DNA of 64,000 nucleotides, taken from the NCBI GenBank assembly GCA_965240325.2, contig OZ251242.1, positions 496,001 through 560,000 of the forward strand, in the 5' to 3' direction. Both the position numbers and the translations under genes were made by a program. Numbering within the stretch: position 1 is the first letter of the stretch; the number at the start of each line of letters is the position of its first letter. Shown piece by piece: positions 12,359 to 22,500 of the stretch. Below the pieces are notes generated by a model. That model worked only from the letters and a program-made list of their open reading frames with translations. It did no database searches and was not told the DNA's origin. Origin of the DNA: Rebecca billardiae RCC1528. Taxonomy: Eukaryota > Haptophyta.

Positions 12359-13375
12359 CGGGGACGCGCGGTCGGAGGAGGCGGCGCTGCACGGCCGCAG
12401 CGTGCGCGTGCTGCGCACGCTGCTCGCGGGCGGCGGCGGCGCGGCACCCGTCCCCGCGCTGCGCGTCGCCGGCCTCAAAGCCGTCGCGGCCGCCGTGCAG
12501 GAGGCGACGACCGCGGCCGCGGCGCCGGGCGGCGGCGGCGGCGGCGCGCCGGCCGCGGCGGCGGAGGTGGGCGCTGCGTACGCGCACGCGCTGAGCGCGG
12601 ACGTGCTGCTCGCGCTCGTGCCCGCGGCGGACGGCGAGGACGGCGCGGGCGCCGCCGCCGTGCTGCGCCAGGCCGTCGCCACCGTGCTGCAGTTCGTGGC
12701 CGCGTGGCCCGCGCTGTGCGCGCGCACCGCGGCCGGCGCGCGCGCAGAGGGCGAGGGCGGCGTGAGCTTTCTGCCGCTGTTCAGCCTGCTGCTGCCGCCG
12801 CTGATCGAGGCGCACAGCGCCGCGCTCGCCGCGGGCGGGCTGGGCGAGAGCGGCGCGCTCATTCTGCCGGTGCGCGCGCCGCCGGCCGCACGCCCACCGC
12901 GCGCCAGCCCCCGCCGCGCGGCCGCCCGAGCGCGCGCGTGCGCGCGCGCGCGCGCTGAGCGCGGACAGTGCGTGCGCGCGCGCGCCTGGCCCGCCGCCCG
13001 CCGCCGCCGCCCCCGTCTCCCGCTCTCCCGCGTGCGCAGGTGCTGCTCCACCTGGGCAAGAAGGCGCCCGCGGACTTCCGCGCGGCGGTGGGCGCGCTCG
13101 ACGCCGACACGCGGCAGAAGCTCACCGCCGCCCTCGCCTCGGGCCAGGGCGCGCGCGGCGGCGCGCCGCCGGCCGCGCCGGGCGGCGGCGGCGGCGGCGC
13201 GGGCGCAGAGGCCACGCCGGCAAAGCCGAGCATCGCGCTCAAGATGGACTTCTCGGCGTTCGGCGGGGGCGGCGGCGCGCAGGCGGCACCGAGCGCGCCG
13301 CCGCCGCCGCCGCCGCCCGCCGCCACCGCCGGCGGGGCGGGCGACGACGACTTCGACGCCGACTGGCAGTCGTAG
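3788..13375 (+). CDS. HEATR5: HEATR5/Laa1/SWEETIE-like giant HEAT-repeat protein
   Basis: HEATR5 proteins (yeast Laa1, plant SWEETIE) are all-helical HEAT solenoids that act with the AP-1 clathrin adaptor at the trans-Golgi and endosomes. Eight exons are inferred: 3788-4636, 4855-6501, 6664-6920, 7091-7448, 7687-9646, 10046-11625, 11745-12869, 13040-13375. They sum to 8112 nt, an intact frame of 2703 aa (human paralogues about 2070). Every boundary is GT-AG and rejoins family-like text: CVK|CLDDPLPAVRS, RLLR|GVPDPHAPTQ, and the C-terminal VLLHLGKKAPADF block. Other landmarks are CWLLLGALLTLG and LGAALRP. Poly-Gly, poly-Ala and Asp-Ala inserts account for the extra length. The protein ends in DDDFDADWQS, an acidic DFxxW tail. 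The exon 5 start could instead be 7693. Confidence 0.87.
4637..4854 (+). other. HEATR5 intron 1 carrying telomere-like CCCTAA repeats
   Basis: A GT-AG intron of 218 bp. Positions 4649-4722 are built from CCCTAA units with variants CTCTAAA and CCCTCA, in an internally duplicated arrangement. The rest is CGCCGC-rich. TTAGGG-type telomere repeats occur in many algae and animals, so this looks like an interstitial telomeric sequence fixed in an intron. Confidence 0.75.
7449..7686 (+). other. HEATR5 intron 4 with GACGC pentanucleotide repeats
   Basis: The intron starts GTACGC and ends in a CAG acceptor at 7684-7686; a second CAG six bases later is an in-frame alternative. It contains a run of GACGC repeats (about 7465-7545) and a run of alternating CG near 7637-7660. 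Confidence 0.6.
9647..10045 (+). repeat. HEATR5 intron 5: about 300-bp alternating GCGT/GTGC tract
   Basis: This 399-bp intron begins GTGTGTGCG and ends GGCCCGCAG. Positions 9647-9955 are almost pure alternating purine-pyrimidine (GC/GT steps), the type of sequence that readily adopts Z-DNA. All nearby frames stay open because the repeat lacks stops, which gives long spurious Arg/Ala/Cys or His/Thr/Ala translations. Removing the intron joins LLR to GVPDPHAPTQ, matching the HEATR5 family. Confidence 0.8.
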
Positions 13376-13689
13376 CTAATGCCCAGTGACAGCTTGGTAA
13401 CACGTAACTACGTGTCAGTGTGCGCCTCACACGACACGCGCGCGCACGCGCCTCAGATTCGTCGTGAGCAGAGTACGTATCTGATGATGATGCTGATATG
13501 ATGATGAGTAGCTAGTACGTGACACGTTAGTGTGCGCGGGCGTCCGTCCGACGCGGCGGCGCGCGCGGAAACTACTTATATTAAATAATTAATAAAATAA
13601 TTTCGTCTCGCCAGGCACTAGGCAGGAGCCGATGATACGTATATTGACATCGGCGGTCATCGCCGTAGTATATATATATAATATCGATC
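13376..13689. other. HEATR5 3' flank
   Basis: Base composition shifts to AT-rich after the stop codon. An AATAAA at 13591-13596 is a plausible but distant (about 215 bp) polyadenylation signal. No gene is seen. Confidence 0.4.
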
Positions 13690-13751
<62 letters not shown>

Positions 13752-13752
13752 C
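13690..13752. repeat. (TA)n followed by (GT)n microsatellite
   Basis: About 40 bp of TA dinucleotides is followed by about 20 bp of GT dinucleotides. It is the first of several TA tracts in the window. Confidence 0.9.
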
Positions 13753-14001
13753 GTGGCGTTATAGCGCAGCAGCTACAAACCGAGTGTGTCCGGAGGCTAG
13801 AAGTGAAGGAGGCGATGCAGGCGTGCCGCTTGCCGACCAAGGGCTTAATCCATCACGTCATCTGCTGCGCGAGTGCGTGATCCTGCAGGTGGTGACTGCT
13901 CGGGTACCCACTGATGGTGCCGGCGGCTCACGTTTCCGAGTACTATTGCTGCGGCCACCCATCTCGGCCGACCCTTCAACAGACAACACCAGGGAGTAGT
14001 A

Positions 14002-14751
14002 TGTTGAGCTGACGCGGCCTGGGGCGCGCATCTCAGCAGATGGCGTCGCCGCCGGTGCGTCAGGGCCGGTGCTGCAGCAGGCAGACCGGCGGCGCAGCTG
14101 CTGCAGAGCAGCAGTGCGGACGAGCTGGCACGACCTGGGACACGCATCTCAGCAGATGGCGTCGTCGCCGGGGTGCCAGGGCCGGTGCCGCAGCAGGCGG
14201 ACCGGCGGCGCGGCTGCTACGAGATAGCAGTGCGCGGACGCGCGGCTGCTGCGAGGCAGCAGTGCGCGGACGGAGAGCGCGCGCGTGCACGCGGCGCGCG
14301 CAGCGGCTGAAGCGATTCGGAGGCGCCCACGCGTGCTGACGCGGGGCGGCGCACCGATACCAAGCGCACACATCTTTGCAGGTCGGCGCGCACGCGGGCT
14401 GCACGCCCGGCGCGACGCGCTGCGGCGAGCAGATGGCGAGCCAGACGAGCATCTTGGCCAGGCCGCCATGCTGCCGCCGTTGGACTTTGATCCTCACATC
14501 AATCACCAACGACGCGATACGGCTGGCGCGAGCGCAGCCGCCGATTGGCCCGAAGCAAATTCAGTTCGGGGCGAAACGAATACGAAGAACGATCGCGGCT
14601 TTGGCCGGGCGAGAGGCTTGGTCACTCCGAGCTTGACACACAGCCGAGTTGCAAGAGGCAATGTGAGCCCGTGGAGGCGATGTCCGTCCTGTCGCGCGCG
14701 GTGAGCTTTTAGCAGGGCTCGGTAGCGCTCGGAGCTTCGCGGTTATCCCAT
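14002..14751 (+). mobile_element. Diverged solo LTR related to the copia LTR at 16168
   Basis: It starts TGTTGAGCTGACGC, as the full copia LTR does, shares about the first 100 bp with it, and ends with a diverged version of the same 3' end (AGCAGGGCTCG ... CTCGGAGC ... TTATCCCA). The middle is different, so this is a related LTR family and not a direct copy. Its first part is internally duplicated: about 110 bp from 14007 recurs in diverged form from 14125. No internal element sequence and no clean target duplication are seen. Confidence 0.7.
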
Positions 14752-15254
14752 CAAGAGTATATGTTTGACAAGATCTTTATTTACTATCATCATGCGATGT
14801 GCTATTATTACGTTCTTCATCACCACTCATGGCAGCACCTCCTTTATGGCCGCCTCCTGTCCAACTCTTCTATATACGGCTCGCTCGTGTCTATTTATCA
14901 GTTGGCGGCTCTCGAGATAGCATGCATGTGCTGAAATTGATCTCTTGGGAGCTTCTCCATCAGCATCCAGGCAGCTTCTCATTCGTCAAGCAAGCGGCCA
15001 GCCCCAAGCTCATTATCGTTGTGGCCGCTTCTAGTAACTATACGACCTGCGTTGCTATCGAGCCGAGCAACTTGGGCATCCGCTCCGCCGGGGCCCCCTG
15101 CTTATCCGCGCAGCAAAGCACAAAGAGGATCCATCATCGCCTCCAGTCGTGCTTCTATCTATATCTATATATGACGGAAGGCGCGGACGCATTCTATGTG
15201 CGTCCGTGTTGCACTCTGAGCCTGACGCTTGTCCGATGCTGCCACGTCGTTAAA
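14752..15254. other. Lower-GC stretch between solo LTR and TIR element
   Basis: About 500 bp of clearly lower GC than the surrounding genes. A 152-codon plus-strand open frame (14799-15257) has no recognisable motif and runs into the TIR of the next element, so I do not call it a gene. Confidence 0.4.
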
Positions 15255-16085
15255 TAGGGTGTGGGGGCAACACGGCAAAGTCCGCGCTAACGTTAGGTAG
15301 TTAGAGAAATTTTAGATAGGCGGGATCCGGCCCTATTTGAGCTCTAACGTGGGCCTCGCTCCGGAGACCGGAGGGCCCAGGTCGCGCTTACGAGGGGGGA
15401 ATCTGGCTCTGTAAGGGCTCGCCGCAACGTTAGCTCCCCTAAGTGGGAGATCGCGTCGCCGCGACCTTTGATTCGCGCCGCGGCGCCGCAAAGGGCGCAC
15501 GAGGACAGCTCGGCTCGCTGGCGCAGCGCCGCACGGAGGCGCGCGCGCGCAGCTCGCGAGTGCGCGCGCGCGCGTTCTCGCGCGTTCGTCGCGCGAGAAG
15601 AAGTATTCGCGTTCGCGGCGCCTGCGTGCGACCAGAAGCCGACGTGGCCTACGTCGTGCGCTCTTGTGTGCGTGCCGGTGTGCCCGGCAAGCGTAGCGTG
15701 CGCGCCGTGCGCTCGCCGCGCTGGTGCACTCCTTGGAGAGCGCGCGGTTGGCGGGTCACGTCGCGCGAGCAGGGTGCCGTGCGTAGCGCTGCGAACGACT
15801 GGAGCTACCGCGGTCCGCACCCCTGCACGTCAATGAAAGCGCCAAGGTGGCTGAGCGAGCGCTGGCCCTCACACGCGGTGGCGATGGTTCTTCTGGGCAC
15901 CCTCGCCGCGTTTTGAATGCCGAGATTCAAATCTCTAATAACGTATAACAATAAAAGCGACCGTGCCCCCACCCTCATCCACGCTTTCCTTGGTAGGCTT
16001 CCGCTTACGTTTTCATATTCACCGCAGGACAAATAGAGCAGATCCTAACGTTAGCGCGGACTTGCCGTGTTGCCCCCATCACACC

Positions 16086-16088
<3 letters not shown>
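15255..16088. mobile_element. Non-autonomous TIR element (MITE-like), TA target type
   Basis: Inverted termini of about 43 bp pair 15255-15297 with 16044-16088; the outer ends read TAGGGTGTG ... CACACCCTA, with a two-base indel (GGGGG versus ATGGGGG) inside the arms. Taking the outermost TA as the target duplication gives a TIR beginning GGGTGTG. The interior, about 750 bp, encodes nothing resembling a transposase. The right end abuts the (TA)n tract at 16090. TA target duplications are typical of the Tc1/mariner superfamily; assignment to it is an inference. Confidence 0.75.

Positions 16089-16089
<1 letters not shown>

Positions 16090-16167
<78 letters not shown>
16090..16167. repeat. (TA)n tract between MITE and copia 5' LTR
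   Basis: About 39 uninterrupted TA units. One side abuts the MITE terminus and the other the first base of the copia 5' LTR. The last five bases, ATATA, equal the five bases after the 3' LTR, but in such sequence that match is not diagnostic. Confidence 0.95.
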
Positions 16168-16172
<5 letters not shown>

Positions 16173-16889
16173 AGCTGACGCAGCCTGGGGCGCGCATCTC
16201 AGCAGATGGCGTCGCCGCTGGGACGTCAGGGCCGGCGCCGCACCAGGCGGGCCGGCGGCATCAGCTACGCAGTGGCTGGCTCTGGCGGCGCGCGCGCGCG
16301 GCGCGCGCGGCGGCAGGAGCGCGAGCGCAGCAGCGCTGGCGCGGAGCGACGTGGACGCGGAGCGCGGACGCGGCAGCGCAGACGCGGAGCGACACGGACG
16401 CGGCGCGTGCGCGGGCGGTACGGCCCGGCGCAGCGCGGCACGGATGGCACGCCGGCGGCACAGACGGGCGCCATCGTGGAAGAGTCCAAGGAACAACGGA
16501 CTCGATCACTTCATTCATGGACGCCCGGATTCTCAGTTTTGAGAATCGAGAATCCGGGATCATGGGTCCGTGCGCAGCTTACCCAGGTCCGATGACATTA
16601 CCGAGTACCTGGGGGAAAGATGAGCTTACGGCGGTGCGTCGGTAACGCCTGCGATTGGCGGACGCACGGAAGCGGGGCTCAGGAAGGTTACAAGATTCCC
16701 GAGCCGGGCCGCAAAACGCCGTGTCACCCTGCGCAACCGAAAGTTGGTTGCGGCAGGAGGATTAGCTTCGCTCGTCAGAGGAGCGAGGGTCGAGATTGCC
16801 TTCGTGGGCGTCACCGACGACGCGCCCGAGGACGTGCCGGTGAGCTCTTAGCAGGGCTCGAGACGCTCGGAGCTCGCGTTTACCCAATA
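16168..16889 (+). repeat. Copia 5' LTR
   Basis: It starts TGTTGAGC and ends CCCAATA, and is the same length as the 3' LTR with matching translations throughout. It contains a strong hairpin, with arms CCCGGATTCTC (16523-16533) and GAGAATCCGGG (16548-16558), that would be present in the transcript if it falls within R or U5. Confidence 0.93.
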
Positions 16890-16945
16890 TGCATGCAGCG
16901 ATCGGGAGGGATCGTACGCGCGGCGCTTTCTCATCGATCGCGCCG

Positions 16946-19507
16946 ATGAGCACGAGCGGCCGGTACTACGGCTCGGTCGACGTTGGGAGCCTCAACGACA
17001 AAGGTAATCAGCAGCGTTGGCTCGCGCAATCGGCGAGCAAGCTGGCGGCGCTACCGGCGGGGCAAGGTGCTACGATGTCCGCACTGAACGGCATCATCGT
17101 GACGCATGGCCCGAACGCGGAGCACCGCATCAACACGCTCGAGGAGTACAACTCGACGTGGGCAACTTTCAACCCATCCGCGGCGAAGATGATCAAGGTC
17201 AGTGCCGAGCGGATGGACCTGGCACGTGAGAACTACGCGCTACAGCAGCGGCTGCTCGATCATCGCCACGAGCACGAGCGCCGCGAGCACGCCGAGCGCC
17301 GGGCCGCGGCGGAACGCGCGGCGGCGGCGGCGGGGGCGAGGCAGGCGGCAAGCTACGCGCAGGCTGCCTCGGCGGGCGCGGGGAGTGGTTTAGCCACTCC
17401 GGGCGGCCCGACGGCGACCGGACCGGGTTCAGGTCCGGCGGCGGGCGGCGGATCCGGAATTTCTCCGGGTCCGGCGGCCGGCACACCCAGTCCGGGTGTG
17501 GGCACAGGCGGCGCTGCAGGTGCGCCGGCTGGGACTGACGGCGCGACGCCTGCGGGCGGCGCCGGCGTCGGCGCGGCGCCTACGGGCGGCGCCGGCGGGA
17601 TGGGTGGCGCGGCGCCCGCGGGCGGCGCTGCCGTGACGCTCGATCCGCGCGCGCGTGAGCTCTACCGCCGCGAGCGCGAGACCGAGGATCAGATGCATGA
17701 GCGGCAGGCGAGCGAGCACGCCATGCTGGACATCAAACTCCGACAGAGCGTGTTGGAGGCAGCGCCGGACGGCGACGAGGCGGACCCCGCCAAGTACGCC
17801 GGGGCGCAGTACGAGAAAGGGACGGCTTTCTTACGCACCGAGCTGCGGTCGTGGGTGACGGAGGCTGCGTGGCAGCACATCAACCGCCTCATGGAGACGC
17901 AGCCGGAGGTGCAGGAGGAGCGCGCGCGCCGGGGCGCACTTACGCCGGGGCGCGAGTTTCTGTACCTGTGGAAGACGATCCTGCGCATGCGCAAGCCCGA
18001 CGACATGCGGAAGTACATGTCGGTGCGGGCACGCTGGCATCGGACGGTCCTGCCGGACTGCGGCAAGGACGGCGTCGGCGCCCTCGAGCTCTTCCAGGTG
18101 CTACAGCACAACCACGTGCTGCTGCAGGAGCTGAGTGACGCAGCGCCAGCGGCGGAGATGCTTGCGCGGCTCATCGAGTTCATTCCGTCGGTGGGCGCGG
18201 GCATCGAGATGCGGACGCGGTACGAGTCGAAGGACTACAGGACCGTGACGAACTTTGACGTGCAGGAGCTCGTGCACGAGCTCAACGGCAAGTTCGAGGA
18301 CTGGGACTTCTCCAAGGGCAAGCGGGTTGACCGCGGCGGCCCTGGGCGCCCAGGGGCGGGTGGCCGCACGCCAGGAGGCGGCGGCGCTACCCGCGCGCAC
18401 CCAATCGACGGGCTCCGCCTGGCGCAGGCGGCGGCGGCGTCGGCGGGTGGCGGCGGCGGCGACACGACGTCGCCGGCTGGCCGTGGTGGCGGCGGCGGAG
18501 GTCGTGGCGGTGGCGGCGGCGGCACTGGCCGCGGCGCCGGCCGCGGAGGCCAGGACGACTCCGACGACGCGCACGGGCCGCGCTGCTACAAGTGCGGCGC
18601 CGTGGGGCATATCAAGCGTTACTGCCCGCAGGTGACGCAGGCTGATCGCGACTCGAACGCTGGCGATGACGCGGCGTCGACGCGGTCGGATCGCAGCCGT
18701 GGCTCACATCGGAGCGGCGGTGGCGGTGGCGGCGGCGGTGGCGGGGGCAGCACCCGCGCCGTGGTCGGGAATGGCAACGGCGGCGGCACGGTCCGCACGC
18801 AGGTCGCGTTCGCTCCCGAGCAGGGAGACGAGCCCGACGGCGCCGTTGGTGGCGACGGTGACGCTGACGCCGGAGACGGCGGCGGCGCCGGCGCCGGACT
18901 CGGCTTGGCGCCTATTGGCGCGGCTATCGGCGGCAGGGCGCAGCGCGACGAGGACATTGAGATCGTCGCGGCGCGGGCGGCCGAGGCACGCGTGGCGCCG
19001 CCGGAGGACAACACGCGGGCGTTGGTGTTTGACACTGGCGCACGGAAGAACATCGCCATGGCCGAGGATTTGACGAATCTTACCCCGGTGGACGGCGCAT
19101 GTCAGATCGAGTGGGGGAACGGTGCGCGGGAGCGGGTCACTCACCGCGGGACCCTGGTGGTCAAGCTTGCGGCGGACGACGACAGCGACAAGGTCCTCAC
19201 GCTCGAGATCGAGGCGTGGGCGTCGCGGCGCGTCACGGCGCCGCTGCTGTCGGTCGAGCACTGCGCGGACGCAGGCATCGAGTTCCACTACTCGCAGCGC
19301 GGCAACACTGCGGACTTTACGGCGCTGGGAGGCGGCGTCGTGCAGCTGCCGCGCGATTCCACGCTGCGCGCCGAGATTGTACGGCGCCAGGTGGGGCCGG
19401 ACGTCGGCGATGCGCCGGCGGAGCAGCGCGCACGGCGCAGGGCGCCAGTGCGGCGCGTGGGCGCGGGGCGGGGGCGCGTTGGCGCTGCGCCGCCCCCAAA
19501 CGCCTAA
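16946..19507 (+). CDS. gag-pro: Copia Gag-protease polyprotein (ORF1)
   Basis: Encodes the particle protein and the aspartic protease. I chose the ATG at 16946 (853 aa); an in-frame ATG at 16889 overlaps the last base of the LTR. The N-terminal half carries a Gly/Pro/Ala-rich stretch and a helical capsid-like region. A CCHC zinc knuckle CYKCGAVGHIKRYC lies near residue 547, followed by Gly- and Asp-rich linkers, and the protease signature LVFDTGA lies near residue 693. The frame ends PPPNA-stop; the codons just before the stop form the slippery heptamer described at 19495-19501, from which pol is probably reached by a -1 shift. Confidence 0.9.
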   Translation: MSTSGRYYGSVDVGSLNDKGNQQRWLAQSASKLAALPAGQGATMSALNGIIVTHGPNAEHRINTLEEYNSTWATFNPSAAKMIKVSAERMDLARENYALQQRLLDHRHEHERREHAERRAAAERAAAAAGARQAASYAQAASAGAGSGLATPGGPTATGPGSGPAAGGGSGISPGPAAGTPSPGVGTGGAAGAPAGTDGATPAGGAGVGAAPTGGAGGMGGAAPAGGAAVTLDPRARELYRRERETEDQMHERQASEHAMLDIKLRQSVLEAAPDGDEADPAKYAGAQYEKGTAFLRTELRSWVTEAAWQHINRLMETQPEVQEERARRGALTPGREFLYLWKTILRMRKPDDMRKYMSVRARWHRTVLPDCGKDGVGALELFQVLQHNHVLLQELSDAAPAAEMLARLIEFIPSVGAGIEMRTRYESKDYRTVTNFDVQELVHELNGKFEDWDFSKGKRVDRGGPGRPGAGGRTPGGGGATRAHPIDGLRLAQAAAASAGGGGGDTTSPAGRGGGGGGRGGGGGGTGRGAGRGGQDDSDDAHGPRCYKCGAVGHIKRYCPQVTQADRDSNAGDDAASTRSDRSRGSHRSGGGGGGGGGGGSTRAVVGNGNGGGTVRTQVAFAPEQGDEPDGAVGGDGDADAGDGGGAGAGLGLAPIGAAIGGRAQRDEDIEIVAARAAEARVAPPEDNTRALVFDTGARKNIAMAEDLTNLTPVDGACQIEWGNGARERVTHRGTLVVKLAADDDSDKVLTLEIEAWASRRVTAPLLSVEHCADAGIEFHYSQRGNTADFTALGGGVVQLPRDSTLRAEIVRRQVGPDVGDAPAEQRARRRAPVRRVGAGRGRVGAAPPPNA
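19495..19501 (+). promoter_or_regulatory. Candidate -1 ribosomal frameshift heptamer C CCA AAC
   Basis: The sequence CCCAAAC fits the X XXY YYZ slippery pattern and is in the correct phase: CCA and AAC are consecutive ORF1 codons, one codon before the TAA at 19505. A one-base backward slip continues with CGC CTA AGC in the pol frame. A downstream pseudoknot was not demonstrated. Confidence 0.6.
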
Positions 19508-22500
19508 GCCCGGAACCCGCGCAGGTGCGAGCCACAAACACAACCACTACGGTATCTGATACCACTACTACTACGGAGGCGGCGCGAGACGCTGATCCGG
19601 CGTGGTTACGCACTTGGTCGGTTCGAACGGGCACCAATGACCAACGTCTACTCGAGCGCACGCGACGCGTGGCCGAGGGGATGGAGGGGGCGAACGCGCG
19701 GCGTGAGCCGCTTGACGAGCAGTCGGCGGCGGGCATGACGCGGCGGTCGTTCGCGGACGCGATGCCGACGGCGCACTACCCTGGGCAGGTGACGCACGTC
19801 GACATCTTCTCTATGGCGCGGATCGACTTACCAGTTGGGGCCGATGGCGCACGTGGAGGGTATCCTCATGGGATCATATTCATCGATGGGCATTCACGTC
19901 GATGGCAAGTGTACGCGCTACGCAGCTTGGATGACGCCGAGGTTGGTCGGGCATTCCGCTGGTACGCGCAGTTGCTTGGAACAGGGGCCATGCACATGTC
20001 GCATTGGGTCCTGGCGTCGGGGTGTACTATGGCGCGACGCCATGTTCACACCGACGGTGGCTCGACGTTGCTGAGTACGTACGTCGAGGGTGAGCTGGCG
20101 AAGCTTGGGTTCTCGTCGACGGTCACGTCGGCGCCCGACTCGCCGAGCTCGAATGGCGTGGCGGAACGCGCTATCCGCACGCTGAAGTCGAGGCTGCGCG
20201 CCACGGTCGTTGCGCGTGGAGTCTCGAGGGTCGATTGGCACTACGCGGCGTGGCACGCATGCGCGTCGCGCAATCGACTGGCGTCACGTGGTATCATTCG
20301 TGACGATGGAGACATCGAGTGGCTCACGCCGGATGAGCTGTTCTTTGGGAAACGCCCGACGTGGAAGCATCACGTGGCGTTTGGCGCGCGCTGCCGCGTG
20401 CTGATGCTGGGCGCACGGCGCAATGCATTGGGGCAGCTGAAGCAGCGCGCACTACCCGGACGTGTCTATCTCTGGGGTGGGCACGGCGTGCAGTGGCGCG
20501 GTACATGGCGCTACGTGCTCGGGTACGTATGTCGTTTAGACGACGGACGTCTCGTTCACTCACGTGACGTACGCATCGACGAGACCGACCTGGTCGAGGG
20601 GGGGCACTCGTCGCTGGGCGCACCTGACGGTGGCGCGTACGTGGGTGATGGTGACGACGCCGCGGTAAGCGGCGGATATCGTCCAGTCGGCGGTGACGCC
20701 GACGGTGAGGACGAGGACGGCGATGGCGGCGAGACGCCAGCCGACGCCGGGAATGACGACGCGACAGAGTTCGACGTCGGGTACGACGACGACGCAGATG
20801 CGTCAACGTCGGGGCGCGGGCGCAGCAGCGTGGACGCGGGACAACGCGGGTGCAGCAGCGCGGGCGCACAGCCGTCGACGCCGACGCCGCAGGGCGGGCG
20901 TGGCGGGGCAGGCGCGTCGATGACGCAGCCGGGTCGGCAGGATCAGATACCGCCGACGGAATCACGGCGCGGGGCCGCAGCAGATGCTGGCGGGCCGCCG
21001 CGCGGCGCAGACGGTGACGACGGCGTGATCGAGGACGCGCCGCCGCCCGGCCTGGATATGGGACACGATCCGCTTCGCAGGGATCGGACGTCGCGCCGAC
21101 GGCCGCAGCTGCTTACTGCCGTCGTCAGCGCCGCGTCGGTGTTCCAGAAGATCAACGTGAAGGTGCCGACGAACTATCGCGAGGCGATGCGGTCGGCGGA
21201 GGCGCCCCAGTGGCAGGGCGCCATGCTCGAGCACTTGGAAGGTCACAAGTTGCTCGGCACCTCGGAGGAGGTGGTGGTTCCGGAGGGCACGCGGGTGTTG
21301 CCGAGCCAGTGGGTCTTTGACGTGAAGTCGAACCCGGAGGGCGAGGTGACGCGCTTCAAGGCGCGGTCGGTGCTACTGGGGAACCTACAGCGGCCGGGGA
21401 TCGACTTTCAGGAGGTCTTTGCTCCGACGATCCGGCCGGAACAAGTGCGACTACTCGTGGCGATCGCCGCTCAGCAGGCGGGCGCGAGAGTCGACTTGGG
21501 TGCAGCGTCGGTTGTGGCGCTGGGCATACTGTCGAAGGGCGACGTCAAGGACGCGTACCTCAACTCGGAGTTGAAGCCGGATGAGCGGCCTCTCTTCTCA
21601 TTCCCGCCGGGCTACGTGCCGAGCACGCAGGCGCCGCCGGGGTACAAAGTCGTGGGCCGGAGCCTGAAGGCGTATCCGGGCCTACGCCAGTCTGGGCGCG
21701 CGTGGCATCGCACGCACCGCACCCAGCTGCTCGCGCGCGGCTTCTCGGAGTGTCCGAGTGCGCCGTGCATCTACGTCAAGGAGTCGGCGCCGGGCGAGTT
21801 CATCATCGCGGGCGGCTTTGTCGACGACTTGCTGTTTCTCAACCTGACGCGCGACGCGCGCGCGGTGGAGAAGCTGGCGGCTGACCTGAAGGAGCACTAC
21901 GAGATCAAGCTGAGTGAGCGGCTCGATAAGTTCCTGGGCGCCGTGTTTGAAGTTCATGACGACGGCATCCTGATGCATCTGGGGCCGTACGTCGAGAGCG
22001 TGCTTCAGCGGTTCGGTTTGAACGCAAGCACGCCGGCGCGCACGCCGGAGCCGGCGGCGCGGGCGCAGCTGAGCGACGACGACGAGGCGTTGCTGCAGCG
22101 CGCAGAGATTGAGAACTACCAGGCGATGGTGGGATGTCTCATGTTTGCGATGGTCACGGCGCGGCCGGACATCGCGCACGCGGTGAACATGCTGACGCGA
22201 CGCATGTCATGTCCGCGGGCGGTGGATCTGGTAAGTGCGAAGCGCGTGCTGCGCTACTTACGTGGATGCCCGCGATTGGGAATCTTGTTCAAGTTTGCGA
22301 CAGATTCCGAGCACCCCGACCTACTTGCTTTCGCTGACTCCGATTGGGCAAGCAATCCGGTGGAGACCAAGGGCAGGTCGACGGGTGGATACATTGTGTT
22401 CTACAATGGGGCGCCGGTGTCGTGGCACAGCGGGCTGCAAGGTACAGTCTCGCTGAGCTCGACAGAGGCGGAGTACGTCGCGCTGAGCGATTGCTGCCGC

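Noticed and set aside
16067-16178. Open frames reading Tyr-Ile repeats through TA tracts
   Set aside because: Translation of (TA)n gives endless YIYI; not evidence of a gene.
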